Positions 11,020 through 21,321 of a stretch of 64,000 nucleotides of DNA are shown one piece after another. Location of the stretch: NCBI GenBank assembly GCA_900095095.1, contig FMBT01000291.1:434001-498000 (forward strand), written 5' to 3'. The notes under the pieces are model-generated. The model saw nothing but the letters and a program-made list of their open reading frames with translations, did no database searches and was not told the origin of the DNA. Position numbers and translations under genes: made by a program. The first letter of the stretch is position 1. Each line of letters starts with the position of its first letter. This DNA is from Fragilariopsis cylindrus CCMP1102 (Eukaryota > Bacillariophyta > Bacillariophyceae > Bacillariales > Bacillariaceae).

Positions 11020-12615
11020 TTATTTAGTATCTTCTGCTTTATCGAAGTCATTTTCTTTATTTTCTGCGTCATCAATGCTGTCATGTGTCTCAGTTGTTGA
11101 TGTAACATCCTCTTCTTTATTCTCGGGTTCGTTATTGTCAGCCGGGTCAGATGCTGCTTTGATTTCGTCATTCTCTTCTGAGGGTGATTTCTCCTCAGAT
11201 ATTGTTTCTGCTGCTTTCTTATTACCTTCTCCTTGACCTCCTTGTTGTACTGCAGCGGCAGCAGCTGTTACAGGTGCCCTGCCCCACACATCGGTACTAC
11301 CTTTGATTGTTTTTTTTAACCAATCCTTCTTAACTCCTTCATAAATGTATTCGTTACCTCTAGTTCGAGTTGGTTTCCATGCAGCCTTCTTAGCCTCCTC
11401 GACAGTCGCTACACGTAATGTTCCGTCTTCTTCTACAAGCGTATTTTCCATATTGTTATTGGCATAGGAAGTGATCTTCTTTCCCTTTTTACGCATAGCT
11501 CTGGTATTCACCACCTGAGCTACATATTTCCATCGAGGACGTTTGTTTCCCTGTCCATTATTTTCTGTGTTCGGGATACCTTCTACTGTTGTCACCTTAT
11601 CGTCCTTGGACTGTTTTTTATTCTCTTCCTTTTGTTTTTGTTGGGCTTTGATCAATCTCTTGGCTACACCATCTGTCCTGACTTGTACAGTCGATTCGTC
11701 TACGTCTTCTTTGTATACGTGTCCATCAATTAGAATTTTAGCTAATTCCTCATCCCTCATGTTGGCCTTTTGGAGTTTCGTTTCCATATCATAAATATCA
11801 TCGGTGGTCGTCCAAGACGATGAAATTTCATCCGGTTCACCCAGTCCATGTATACCGACGGGATCTTCTACAAAAGCCTGTTGTTCCCCACCCCGTCCTC
11901 TATTGGGTGGAAGTGCACGTTGAGATTTGTACGCATCTTGAATATTTTTCAAAATGGTATTTTCAGCCCATTGTGCTTGATCGTCACATAATAGTTCAGG
12001 ATTGTTGCGTCGCATTTGTTCTTCCGCGTGCTGTAACTGAACAACACCCGCAGCTCTCCAGGTGTTGATTTGAAACCGTTGGGCTAGTACCCGACACACA
12101 TATTCGTGCGATGTACGTCCAGGATGTTCCGTTTGATGTCGGACCATCATATCCATATATAATGAATATATTGATTTACACGTCTTGCTATCCAACCAGG
12201 AGAGTGCGATCATAGAATCTTCGTATGTACTAAATTCATTGTCGAAACCGACCGGTGGCCGGTTTGCAAAATCCTCAGCGCTAGTTAGTTTATTGCGAGG
12301 TGGTTTCGGTCGATGGTATGGATCTCTTCGATTAATATCCCATTCACCAGGTTCAAGTTTGTATTTCACAAACGGTTGTTTGTTATTTTTGATTGTTTCT
12401 TCTGCTGATGTGTCGTCATTATTTTTATTATTATTACTATTAATATTATTATTACTATGCATCGCACCGCTGGGATTTGGACTTCCATTCTTCTTTCGAG
12501 GAATCGAAGAGAACTCCCGTAGTCCACATTGACGCTGGAACGTTCCTTGCAAACGATGCATAACGCTACTACTTGTACAAATACGTGTAGTGGAAAATGC
12601 CGATGATCTCATCAT
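11020..12615 (-). CDS. Mitochondrial protein of uncertain family (possibly mitoribosome-associated)
   Basis: 531 aa, single exon. The N-terminus (MMRSSAFSTTRICTSSSVMHRLQ) is rich in Ser/Arg/Thr without acidic residues, a typical mitochondrial presequence. Residues about 115-210 form a compact conserved-looking region: FDNEFSTYEDSMIALSWLD, then YVCRVLAQRFQINTWRAAGV. Further conserved-looking blocks are MRDEELAKILIDGHVYKED and RPRWKYVAQVVNTRAMRKK. The tail from about residue 460 is disordered and Glu/Lys-rich. The layout recalls the fungal mitochondrial regulator Bot1p/mitoribosomal small-subunit proteins, but this is a guess from length and composition and needs a profile search. The gene converges on the GPATCH1-like gene, and its start region faces the pseudouridine synthase. 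Confidence 0.6.
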   Translation of the reverse strand: MMRSSAFSTTRICTSSSVMHRLQGTFQRQCGLREFSSIPRKKNGSPNPSGAMHSNNNINSNNNKNNDDTSAEETIKNNKQPFVKYKLEPGEWDINRRDPYHRPKPPRNKLTSAEDFANRPPVGFDNEFSTYEDSMIALSWLDSKTCKSIYSLYMDMMVRHQTEHPGRTSHEYVCRVLAQRFQINTWRAAGVVQLQHAEEQMRRNNPELLCDDQAQWAENTILKNIQDAYKSQRALPPNRGRGGEQQAFVEDPVGIHGLGEPDEISSSWTTTDDIYDMETKLQKANMRDEELAKILIDGHVYKEDVDESTVQVRTDGVAKRLIKAQQKQKEENKKQSKDDKVTTVEGIPNTENNGQGNKRPRWKYVAQVVNTRAMRKKGKKITSYANNNMENTLVEEDGTLRVATVEEAKKAAWKPTRTRGNEYIYEGVKKDWLKKTIKGSTDVWGRAPVTAAAAAVQQGGQGEGNKKAAETISEEKSPSEENDEIKAASDPADNNEPENKEEDVTSTTETHDSIDDAENKENDFDKAEDTK

Positions 12616-12941
12616 ATTAAAATATGTGATTAGTACGTCGTCCTTCTCCTATTACCTCTTGGCAGCTTTGTTTTTGCAACTGTAAACTTTGCTTTTAAGA
12701 CAATGTAAACCTTTCTCATTACCTTTGTCAGTTGTCAGTTCGCCATTGTGTGTAGGTAGTACTAATTGCTGAATAATTCATGGAAAAAAAAAACTTAACG
12801 ACGTCCGTCCGTCGCTACCTCATTATTAGCGAAGAGAGTAATTTTAAGGATTCAAAATCTTCGTCAATCAGTGTTTTTTTCCTCTCTCTCATACCAAAAG
12901 AGGGCATCTTGTTGTTCAGAGATCAAACAACAACGACGACG
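12616..12941. promoter_or_regulatory. Divergent promoter region
   Basis: Shared upstream region of the mitochondrial protein (-) and the pseudouridine synthase (+). The synthase frame is open back to an ATG at 12780, but those 54 codons look like leader sequence rather than protein. No specific motif is identified. Confidence 0.45.
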
Positions 12942-13521
12942 ATGTATCGCCTGAGTTCGTCGTATTGTTCAGTGGTATGGTTATTGTTGTTACTATTTTG
13001 GCATCATACTGCATTAGCTTTCTTCCCACTCCAGGCGAGCAGCAGCACTACTATTACTACTACTGCTGCTACAAGAAAACTATCACCAACTATACAAATA
13101 ATAAAAACACCAGTGAGACGGAATCAACATTCTTATGAAAGTAGAATTTCTCTACTGCTGCTCGACAACCAACAACAACAACAAAGATCCTCCTTATATG
13201 CAGCAGCACCATCCTCTCATAATAACAATTACGACGAAAAGTACAATGGCCCGGCGTTACGAATTGCACGATGCTTTCCTAATCTTTCGAGACGAAAAGC
13301 AGAAGAAGCTGTTGTAACGGGTCGAGTGAAAGTTGATGGGAATGTCGTGGTGACTCCTAGTTATCGTCTCGTGGGTGGTCAAAAATTGACACTGGATGAT
13401 CGTAAGATACATTGGGAAAGCAAAGCTATAGCTTTGAATAATGAGGGTGCGAGTAGTAGTACTAGTAATACGAATAATCGACAACAAACTACATCCAACA
13501 AAAAGAAGAAGACGAAAAATG

Positions 13522-13562
<41 letters not shown>

Positions 13563-14165
13563 CTTTACTACAAATACCACAAACCAGTCGGTGTCACTTG
13601 CACCATGGACAAACACGATCGACGTGGTTTGTTTTATGCGTTGCCGTCCAAATTGAAAAAATTACCACTCTTTCCCGTGGGACGATTGGATTTGGATTCC
13701 GAGGGTTTGGTGTTTTTGACCAATGATGGACCATTAGCGGATGCGATGTTGCAACCCATGTACAAACAAGAAAAGGAATATATAGTGGAGGTACGACCAC
13801 GATTATCGGTCACTCAAATTGCCGAACTCGCGGCGGGTGTCCTGATTACCACCGTTCAACAACGTGGAGGGAAAGAAACGACGAAATTAACCCAACCCTG
13901 TCACGTGGAAGAAATAGTAAACACCGATCCACAGCAGTCCTATCCTTCGTCTTCTTTTCTACTACGGTTCGTACTTGTGGAAGGTCGGAATCGTCAAATT
14001 CGAAAAATGGTACATGCGGTATCACAACAACAACAGCATCATGAAGTAGTCTCCTTGAAACGAATTCGTCAGGGAGTTTTATCGCTTGGAAAGCTACCGA
14101 GTGGTACCATTCTTCCATTACAAGATAAGGAACGAAACGAATTATTCGCCTTGGTAAATAAATAG
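12942..14165 (+). CDS. Plastid-targeted RsuA/RluB-family pseudouridine synthase
   Basis: Isomerises a uridine of ribosomal RNA to pseudouridine. The start at 12942 (MYRLSSSYCSVVWLLLLLFW) gives a signal peptide followed by the ALAFFP import motif, so the target is plastid rRNA; the upstream in-frame ATG at 12780 would bury this signal. An S4 RNA-binding domain lies near residues 105-150 (CFPNLSRRKAEEAVVTGRVK, then VDGNVV). A Ser-rich linker encoded by a TCA repeat (13520-13561) precedes the catalytic domain, which opens with YYKYHKPVGVTCTMD. The catalytic Asp is residue 250 in GRLDLDSEGL. The C-terminal motif VLVEGRNRQIRKMVHAV is typical of RsuA/RluB/RluE/RluF. It is a single exon of 407 aa with all hallmark residues present. 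Confidence 0.9.
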
Positions 14166-15196
14166 AATCAATAGAAATGGAATGACCAGTAGCGTACATG
14201 AATTGATAACAATAACAATCATCACTACGAGAATGAAAGATTGACTACTTACTAGAGTAGAATAGCTATGTATGTAATCACGATATATAGTAGTAGAGAA
14301 TACTAACGTTGTGTTTTTGGTTTTGTTTATATCTTATATATATACATATTATTGAATAAACAGTAGCGCTGCAAAATGAGTTTACTTTGTTTATAATTAT
14401 ATCGGCTCTCACATTCGAAGAATATCTCTTGGTCCAAAACCATACTATAAGTAGTAGCACTGCAAACTAATAGGCTCCCACTCACTCATTCACCCACGAT
14501 TCGGCGTATCGCATCAGTTTCTTCCTGCATTTCTTCTCAAAAGGAAGTAAGAGTTACGTCATAGCTTTATGAAAGATATTCTTGTCTACCGTAGTCCTAC
14601 ATCTATGACAAACATGCAAGTTGACACTCCTTGAATGATGAATTCAATTGTTGTATATTTCTACTGCGACTCCTGAAAACAGTGTTTGAGGTCCATGCTG
14701 TAATTTAAAAAACACAAACAAGCATGATAGTATTTCTCTCTTAGTCACGCTAAGCGATGGATTGCTCTAGCATCTACTAGTTATTATAGCATAATCTACG
14801 TGCATCAATTAGATCCATATCGTTCCAAATCTCGCAACAAAGAACGGCAACTTGAACGATACGCAGTACGTAGGAGCTGGGATTGGAAGCTGCACTAGTG
14901 ACCAGTTGTGCATTGATCAAACGGTACTAATACATTTCAATCAGATGTGGATCTACATAAATGCGCTTTATCACAATTTGTGTCTGGGTTCGTTTCGCGG
15001 ATAGATAAGTTAACTTGTACTCTGTTATTTTAAGACAGCCCAAATAGCTGCAACGAGAAAGGCTCAAGATTAGACTGGTCAACAAAGAACGTCTACTCCG
15101 TCATTATTTCATGCCTCAGCCAGGCAAATCCATTATAGCATGTTTGTGCTAGGAAGTGTGATTACTTTATTTTGCTCCACAAAAAATTTGGATGAG
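14166..15196. other. Intergenic; includes 3' UTR of the selenoprotein gene
   Basis: No convincing protein gene or tRNA. The right-hand part is the 3' UTR of the leftward glutathione peroxidase and should hold its SECIS element. One weak candidate is given as a separate entry. The left part is AT-rich and featureless to my reading. Confidence 0.5.
15060..15121 (-). promoter_or_regulatory. Weak SECIS candidate in selenoprotein 3' UTR
   Basis: On the minus strand, ATGA (15104-15101) and a downstream TGA (about 15066-15064) can form the non-Watson-Crick GA/AG quartet. They flank an imperfect stem of about ten positions centred on TAGAC/GTCTA. A short outer helix (GGC/GCC and GCTG/CAGC) is also possible. 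The apical loop lacks the usual unpaired AA at the expected distance, so I cannot confirm it. Its position, about 90 bp after the stop codon, is suitable. Confidence 0.25.
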
Positions 15197-15900
15197 TTAT
15201 TCACCGATCAACTTCTCAACGTCATCCTCAACATCCGTGGTGGGCACACTAACCTCCCCAGTCTTCGAGACTAGGTACTTGCTATCAAAGTTCCATCCGG
15301 GATCGGAGCTATCGGTCGCATCGCGCAGGTGCTTCCAGACCCCTGGTGCGGTATCGCCAACGACACTGTCCAGTTTGAGAAGGATACCGGGAAATTTCTG
15401 TCCCGCAGCGAATGCTGCAATCTCCTCGTCCGAGCCGAACTCTTGCCCACCAAACTCCTGTGAGGGAAAGGCAAGAATCTGCAGCTGCGAATCGTCGTAC
15501 TTTTCACCCAGCGCAGCGAACCTTTCGTATTCGCGCTGGGTTAAACCTCATTGTGAGGCGACGTTCGTAGCGTACACCACCTTACCCTGTGAATATATGA
15601 AAAATGAGGCAAGAAAAAGAGCAAGAGCAGGAGCAACATCAGAAGTTGAAAAGCGCACAAACATAAGGGGAATCATTGGTATTATGCATGCAAAACATTA
15701 CTAACCTTGAAGTCACTCATCGAAACTTTGGATCCATCTCCGGCCGTCGCCGTGAGGGAGTAGAAAGCATCATTGGAAGAAGAAGAAGACATGAAAGCGG
15801 TGGTCAACGAAGAAGTCGTGGCTTTCTTAAAGGGTGCAAGGACGAATGCTCTAGCTGTGGAAACGGCGAGGAGGGTGGTGGCGGTGAGGCAGTGCTTCAT
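15197..15900 (-). CDS. Selenocysteine glutathione peroxidase, plastid/secretory targeted
   Basis: Reduces hydrogen or lipid peroxides with a thiol donor. Exon 1 is 15706-15900 and exon 2 is 15197-15586, with a 119-bp GTTAGT...CAG intron. The protein is 194 aa if the in-frame TGA at 15550-15548 is read as selenocysteine (U78). Context is NVASQ-U-GLTQREYERF, exactly the GPX active-site motif, and the frame stays open and conserved for another 116 codons to TAA. The other catalytic residues are present: Q113 (FGGQEFG), W163 and N164 (PGWNFDSKYLV). The N-terminus is a signal peptide ending in ARAFVLAP, of the plastid-import type. The gene is visibly richer in G/C, especially at third positions, than its neighbours. 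A SECIS element is required but not firmly located. Confidence 0.88.
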
Positions 15901-16315
15901 CCCTAAATTTTATAAATTAATGATATCTTCAGGTCTATTTTCACAGAAAAAATCATCATCAATATTCGAATATCTCAATGACAGCGAGTATTACTGTAGA
16001 GTGAGGGTGAGTGAGTCAGATTTTAGTTTAGGGGTCCCCTATTTTTTATAATGGGGCATTTTCCTATCCCCCTTGATGAATTGAAATTTCAAATTGGAAT
16101 CAAGTAACGTATTATCAATCATCTATCAATCTGAATTTGAATTTAGTACAATCATTTATCGTTGTATTCGCTGTCCAGCCATCCACAATCTTCATCTCAG
16201 ATCCTCTCATCACAAACGAAAGAAACAAACGAAGAGAGAACGGCAGTAGTAGAAGAATTCTTCCAAAGAGTCGCAAGATTACAACGTCATTTGTACAAGC
16301 AACAATAGATACAAT
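15901..16315. promoter_or_regulatory. Divergent promoter region (GPX / MRS2)
   Basis: Common upstream region of the selenoprotein gene (-) and the magnesium channel gene (+). Short open frames here have no recognisable domains. No specific motif is seen. Confidence 0.4.
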
Positions 16316-18590
16316 ATGCCAAAACGTAGCAACAAGATTAATAAGGGCACTAATGCCGGTAGTAACCTCTCAGAACGATTAATGAAACTTAGTGATAGCA
16401 AAAGTTACATGTTCTTGGGACGGCGAAACAGTGATTCAAGCACACCAGGAACGAAAATAACCAAAGGAAATAGTAGTAGTAATAATAGCAGACATGGGAA
16501 TACTAATAATAATAATAGTAAGAATATACATAATAAAAGTGATAATACGATACATACTAGTACAACAAAAACAAGTTTATATCGTGATGATTATTTATTT
16601 TTTGAGATATACCAGGAACAGCAACAAGAGGGAGAAGAAGAAGAGGGAGGAGGAGAACAAAAAGCAGAAGCAGAAGCTGGAGATGATATACCAAATTATA
16701 CTATCATGTATCACAATTGGACGTTACGACAATTATATCGACATGTTGTTTCCTCCATCAAGGTTGCCAAAGACAGTAATAGCAATACAAATACAAATAC
16801 AAATGTGAATACAACGACTAGGACTTCCAATATTGGAACAACGACTGTCAACAATAACGATAATATCAACAAACCTAGTGCCATTCATAGACGTTCACGA
16901 TCTGCGTCGGTTGGGTCTTCAAATTCAGCAATATTCCCACCACCACCACCACCATTGCCTTCGATTACGAATGACAATAATTCAAAACCTCATCATCGAC
17001 GTCAAGTTTCCACCTCATCAGCAACGAATGGTAGACGTCACGGTCATCATCATCATCATAATGAAAATCATCATATATCAAGACCACTAGAACCAAAATT
17101 ATTAGGATCAAATTTACATCCACGTGATATGCGACGATTAGTTACACCATTTTCAGCATCGAATGAACCAGAATTGATTGTACGACGACATGTTATAGTA
17201 TTTAATTTTGATCCATTACGTGCGATCATAACACGGGATAGATTATTAGTACTGGTACCTTCTGGTGCTGATTCGATATTAAAAAATTTAGAGGAACGTA
17301 TTGTTGGTAATAATATGGAAGAAATTGAATGTTATTATGATGACGATGAGGATGATGATAATGATGACATTGAGAATGATTTGATCACCAATAATAATAC
17401 GAATAAAAGACAATATGTAGATGAAGAAAGTGTTATCGAAAAAGCTGGCGGAGTTAAGATCGACGATGAAAGTGACTTATTAGGAAATATATTTAATGAT
17501 AGCGATATGGGTGAGGGAGGTGATACGTATGATGATACAACCTATGATGATGACGACGATGATGATTGGTCAAACATAATGGCAATGGATGATATGGATC
17601 AACAAACAGATTTAACGTTTGAATTGTTGTGCGTGAATGCATGCCTTGCGACAGTATTTGAAATGTTAGCAGATGATACAGAAGAATTAGAAGAAAAAGG
17701 ATTGAAATATGTTCAAAATAGAATTATTGGTGGTAATAATAATAACAATAGCAATAACAATAGTAATAACAGTCGTGGATTTTTTGGTCGTATTATGAAT
17801 AATTCACAAAATAATAATATTGTTCGTCCGGAGGATGCATTAGCTGTTATACGTAACTTAAAGAATGCAACAAAAGTTATGCAGGCACGTGTAAAAGGGT
17901 TTGTACAATCATTAACAAGGATATTAAATGAAGATGAAGATATGGCATTAATGAATGTTAGTCGATTAATAAGTCATCCACAAAATTTTATACAACCAGT
18001 ATCTATTGCACAATTAGAAATTGAAAGTGATGAACCAGAATTAGTATTGGAATCAAATTTACATAATGCATTAACTCTATCGAATGCATTAGATTTAATA
18101 CAAGGGCAGGTTGATACAGCAAGGTACGTACGTACCTATGATTTTTGATTTTGTTGGTTGTTTTATCTTATGTTTTTTTCATTTTTCGACAGTGAACTAC
18201 CTTACAAGTCATTTCTTTACTAACTCTAAATAATTATGCATCTAATATTCTTTTGTTCCTCTTTCTACCCCCACAACAACTCGTATATATACATATAGTG
18301 ATTTAATTGATGCAAGAATGGATGCAGCACGGAATAAATTCTTACTGGCTAGTCTCTGTCTTTCCATTGCATCATTATGTTTAACATCAGCGACATGTGC
18401 TGCTGGTATATTTGGTATGAATTTGAAAAGTGGGTTAGAGGATGCACCACACTTATTCAATGTCGTTACACTGTCTTCAGTATTGGGCTCTGTCGTATTA
18501 GGCGTTGTTATATTCTTTGGTATGGTTTATACCGGTGTCATTACAGGATTAGGCCCAGTTGATCAAGAAGGTGTTGATTCATTATTCTAG
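16316..18590 (+). CDS. MRS2/CorA-type magnesium channel with long low-complexity insertions
   Basis: Mg2+ channel of the CorA-MRS2-ALR superfamily. Exon 1 is 16316-18123 and exon 2 is 18299-18590, with a 175-bp intron beginning GTACGT. Spliced length is 699 aa. Core family segments are HVIVFNFDPLRAIITRDRLL (about residue 285), a helical region VNACLATVFEMLADDTEELE, and LDLIQGQVDTASDLIDARMD across the splice. The C-terminal pair of membrane spans carries the signature GMN (AAGIFGMNLKSG). It is longer than usual because of Asn/Ser-rich, acidic and poly-Pro insertions in the N-terminal half, including DDDEDDDNDDIEND and NNNNNSNNNSNNS. No clear targeting peptide is visible (MPKRSNKINKG), so the membrane is undecided; homologues occur in mitochondria, plastids and vacuoles. 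Confidence 0.88.
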
Positions 18591-19236
18591 AAGAGGAAAA
18601 ACGTAGGTAACTTCTGATAATACCGGTAACTACTAGATGAAAGAAATACAGTAATAGATTAATATTCTCAAGATACGAAGTAATTATTTTAAGTTAGATC
18701 TCATTTCATTCGGCCTGGAGGTGAACATTTATTTCTAGTCTGAAATGTTTTCTTCCGCGATTCAATATATCAGTATTAGTATGAAGAATGCTTCTATTTT
18801 GTTATTTTAGTTTGTAGTACTAAGAAAGTTGATACGTTACAGAGTCGAGTCAGTCAGTTACCAACGGAGTACTAAGTAGATTTAGTGTTTTCTTTGCTTC
18901 TTAAGTGAAACAGGTGCACGACGCGACTACAAACTTCAATTTTGCGATCGAGTCAGATTTATTCCTCGCGGTTGGTTCAACAGAAGTTTGATGTTCTTTC
19001 ACTTCGCACATCGGCACTATTACTCACACAGACATTGCCTTCAGTCAATATGCATTCTGCGATAGCGTAACAGCATAGCATAGCATAGCATAGCACAACA
19101 CACCCAAACAGACTCACTCAAAGACAATCAAACAGCCAATAACGGATACATCTGAAATCAAGTACAAAATCAAGATCATATTCTCAAGCATACGCTCAAA
19201 AGGAATAATTTCGAATTATAAGAAAAAGAAGTCACG
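18591..19236. other. Intergenic, with a short GCATA tandem repeat
   Basis: Upstream region of the EamA transporter. Around 19073-19095 the unit GCATA is repeated about five times. One TACAGTA heptamer and one ACCGGTA motif lie near 18620-18655. No gene is seen. Confidence 0.5.
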
Positions 19237-20703
19237 ATGAAAACTGTTACGTTTATTATTTGCTGTGTACTTGCTACAACTTTTGTCGGGACTGAGACCG
19301 ATGCCTTTATCACACACAATAATAATTCACCGAAAGCGCGACAACAGCCACAACGATGTTCGAGAAGAATAAAAATAGGATTGGCTTTGCCGCTCCAACA
19401 AAAGGCATTGATGTCATCTAAAAGCGATGATGAAGGTGAAGTTGTCATCCAAAAATCATTGTCACAGTCGCCATCGCCATCGTCATCTACAAAACTTAGT
19501 AAATTTTCCACCATGTCAATAGCCCAGAAGAACGAAACATCGTCGGTATCTGAACAACTATTTCTTCAAATTCAACAAGATGCGTTATCCGCCAACGACG
19601 AAACTACAGATAGTAATAGTCTTCTTCCTCTATGGGCTGAGCCGATCGCATGGAGAGGTGTAATTGTTGCTTTATGTGCTTTATGGGCATCAAATTTTGC
19701 TGTTGCGAAATTAGTTATGGCTGAACCGGGTGTTGATTCTTCATTATATGCATGTAGTCGATTTGGTGTTGCTGCATTATCATTAGCACCATTCGCACTA
19801 CGGGCAGTCCAACAAAATACTAAACAACAACAGCAAGAGGATGGGATTGTTGTTATGGATTGGGATATATTGAAAGATTCAGTTATTTGTGGATCGTGGG
19901 TTGCATTTGGTTATATCGGTCAAACATTAGGATTAATAACAACAACGTCGTCAAAGTCATGTGTAATTTGTAGTATGCATTGTGTCTTCGTCGCAATTGT
20001 TGCTGAAGTATGGCGTGTCCAAAAATGTTCCGAAGAAAACATTTGTACATTAGATAATCCAGTGAACAAATTCGATATTAAGCAATTACTTCCAGCTGCT
20101 GTTGCTGTGTTAGGAGTGGCTATTGTAGAACTGAAGGGTGCGGGGGGTAGTCCAACCATCGGTGATGCACTAAGTTTTGCTCAACCTATTGGATTCGGTA
20201 CAGGATATCTTCTACTCGAAAAAATAATGGCCAAAAGACCTGAGGCTGCGTTACCGGTTAGTGCAATTAAACTTGCTACTGTTGCAGTGGCGTCATTGAT
20301 ATTGTTCGAAGTATCTCCATTAATAAATGGCGGATCAATTAATGATCTTGCATTTCGTATACCAGATTTTTCACCCATCTTATCATCATCTGTTGCGACG
20401 GGTGGGATATTATATACCGGATTAATCACAACAGCATTAGCACTTTGGGTTGAATCGGTAACATTTGCTAAAGTTCCAGCGAAGGACGCAAGTTTGATTC
20501 TAACAACAGAACCATTATTTGCAGCTGGTTGTGGGGCAGTTGCATTGGGGGAAACATTTGGTACATCAGATTATATTGGTGCAAGTTTGATTGTTGGTGC
20601 ATGTGTACTATCAATATTCTTGGACCCACCAGAATCAGAAAAGATAGACTCAACGCCATCATCAATAACAGCAACATCAACACCGGTAGAAGCACAGGCA
20701 TAA
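19237..20703 (+). CDS. EamA/DMT-family membrane transporter, probable plastid targeting
   Basis: Drug/metabolite-transporter superfamily protein of 488 aa, single exon. The N-terminal signal peptide (MKTVTFIICCVLATTFVG) is followed by TDAFITH, which resembles the Phe motif used for diatom plastid import. A low-complexity region then runs to about residue 135. Two EamA repeats of about five spans each follow. The first starts WRGVIVALCALWASNFAVAK and includes LYACSRFGVAALSLAPFALR. The second includes PAAVAVLGVAIVELKG and ends LYTGLITTALALWVESVTFA and ASLILTTEPLFAAGCGAVAL. The last part matches the canonical EamA ending where a glutamate-containing loop precedes the final spans. The substrate cannot be inferred. 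Confidence 0.85.
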   Translation: MKTVTFIICCVLATTFVGTETDAFITHNNNSPKARQQPQRCSRRIKIGLALPLQQKALMSSKSDDEGEVVIQKSLSQSPSPSSSTKLSKFSTMSIAQKNETSSVSEQLFLQIQQDALSANDETTDSNSLLPLWAEPIAWRGVIVALCALWASNFAVAKLVMAEPGVDSSLYACSRFGVAALSLAPFALRAVQQNTKQQQQEDGIVVMDWDILKDSVICGSWVAFGYIGQTLGLITTTSSKSCVICSMHCVFVAIVAEVWRVQKCSEENICTLDNPVNKFDIKQLLPAAVAVLGVAIVELKGAGGSPTIGDALSFAQPIGFGTGYLLLEKIMAKRPEAALPVSAIKLATVAVASLILFEVSPLINGGSINDLAFRIPDFSPILSSSVATGGILYTGLITTALALWVESVTFAKVPAKDASLILTTEPLFAAGCGAVALGETFGTSDYIGASLIVGACVLSIFLDPPESEKIDSTPSSITATSTPVEAQA

Positions 20704-21321
20704 ATCGGGAAAACAAGGAAACTGCTATTATATCTATTTTAAATCTCTTGTTCTGATGCTCTACTCTGCTACGTACTGCGTTGAATGCTTTTCGTCAGAC
20801 GTATACTATATCCAAAAATCAACCGTTGCTGTAAAACGTAAAACAGATCATTTTCACGATGAAAATGAGGAATGAATACAGCATCGATGCATACAATAGA
20901 AAATTACGCTAACTACTAATTTATGTTTTTGAATAATAACATAACAACATGATTTTTATTTAAAATGGAACTAAATGATAATCATTTGACCTACACATGA
21001 TGTATTGTGTATAGTTTATAAATAAAGTATGATTATGAAGATCGTAATTATTTTAAAAAATTAAATCGAAATTGCTCTCAGAATCCTTTTATGATTTGGC
21101 GATACGCACGTATATGGGAAATTTTTACGATCTTGTCACATCAATCAAATCAATCACGAATGAATCGAATGAATCAAAAAGCATTTTTAAGAAATCACAA
21201 ATCTATCACACCATAAAATCAAAATACCTCTAATACTAGTACTTTCAACTTGCGTTCGACATATCGGCTTACAACCAAGTTTACAGTAGTGATAAATGGT
21301 AGAACAAACCAACAATCAATA
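20704..21321. other. Intergenic
   Basis: 3' region of the transporter and promoter of the lumenal cyclophilin gene. AT-rich, with repeated AATCAAT-like words near 21130-21180. No gene is seen. Confidence 0.45.

Noticed and set aside
12780-12941. Upstream ATG extension of the pseudouridine synthase
   Set aside because: Would place 54 residues before a perfect signal peptide and plastid motif; the ATG at 12942 is the functional start.
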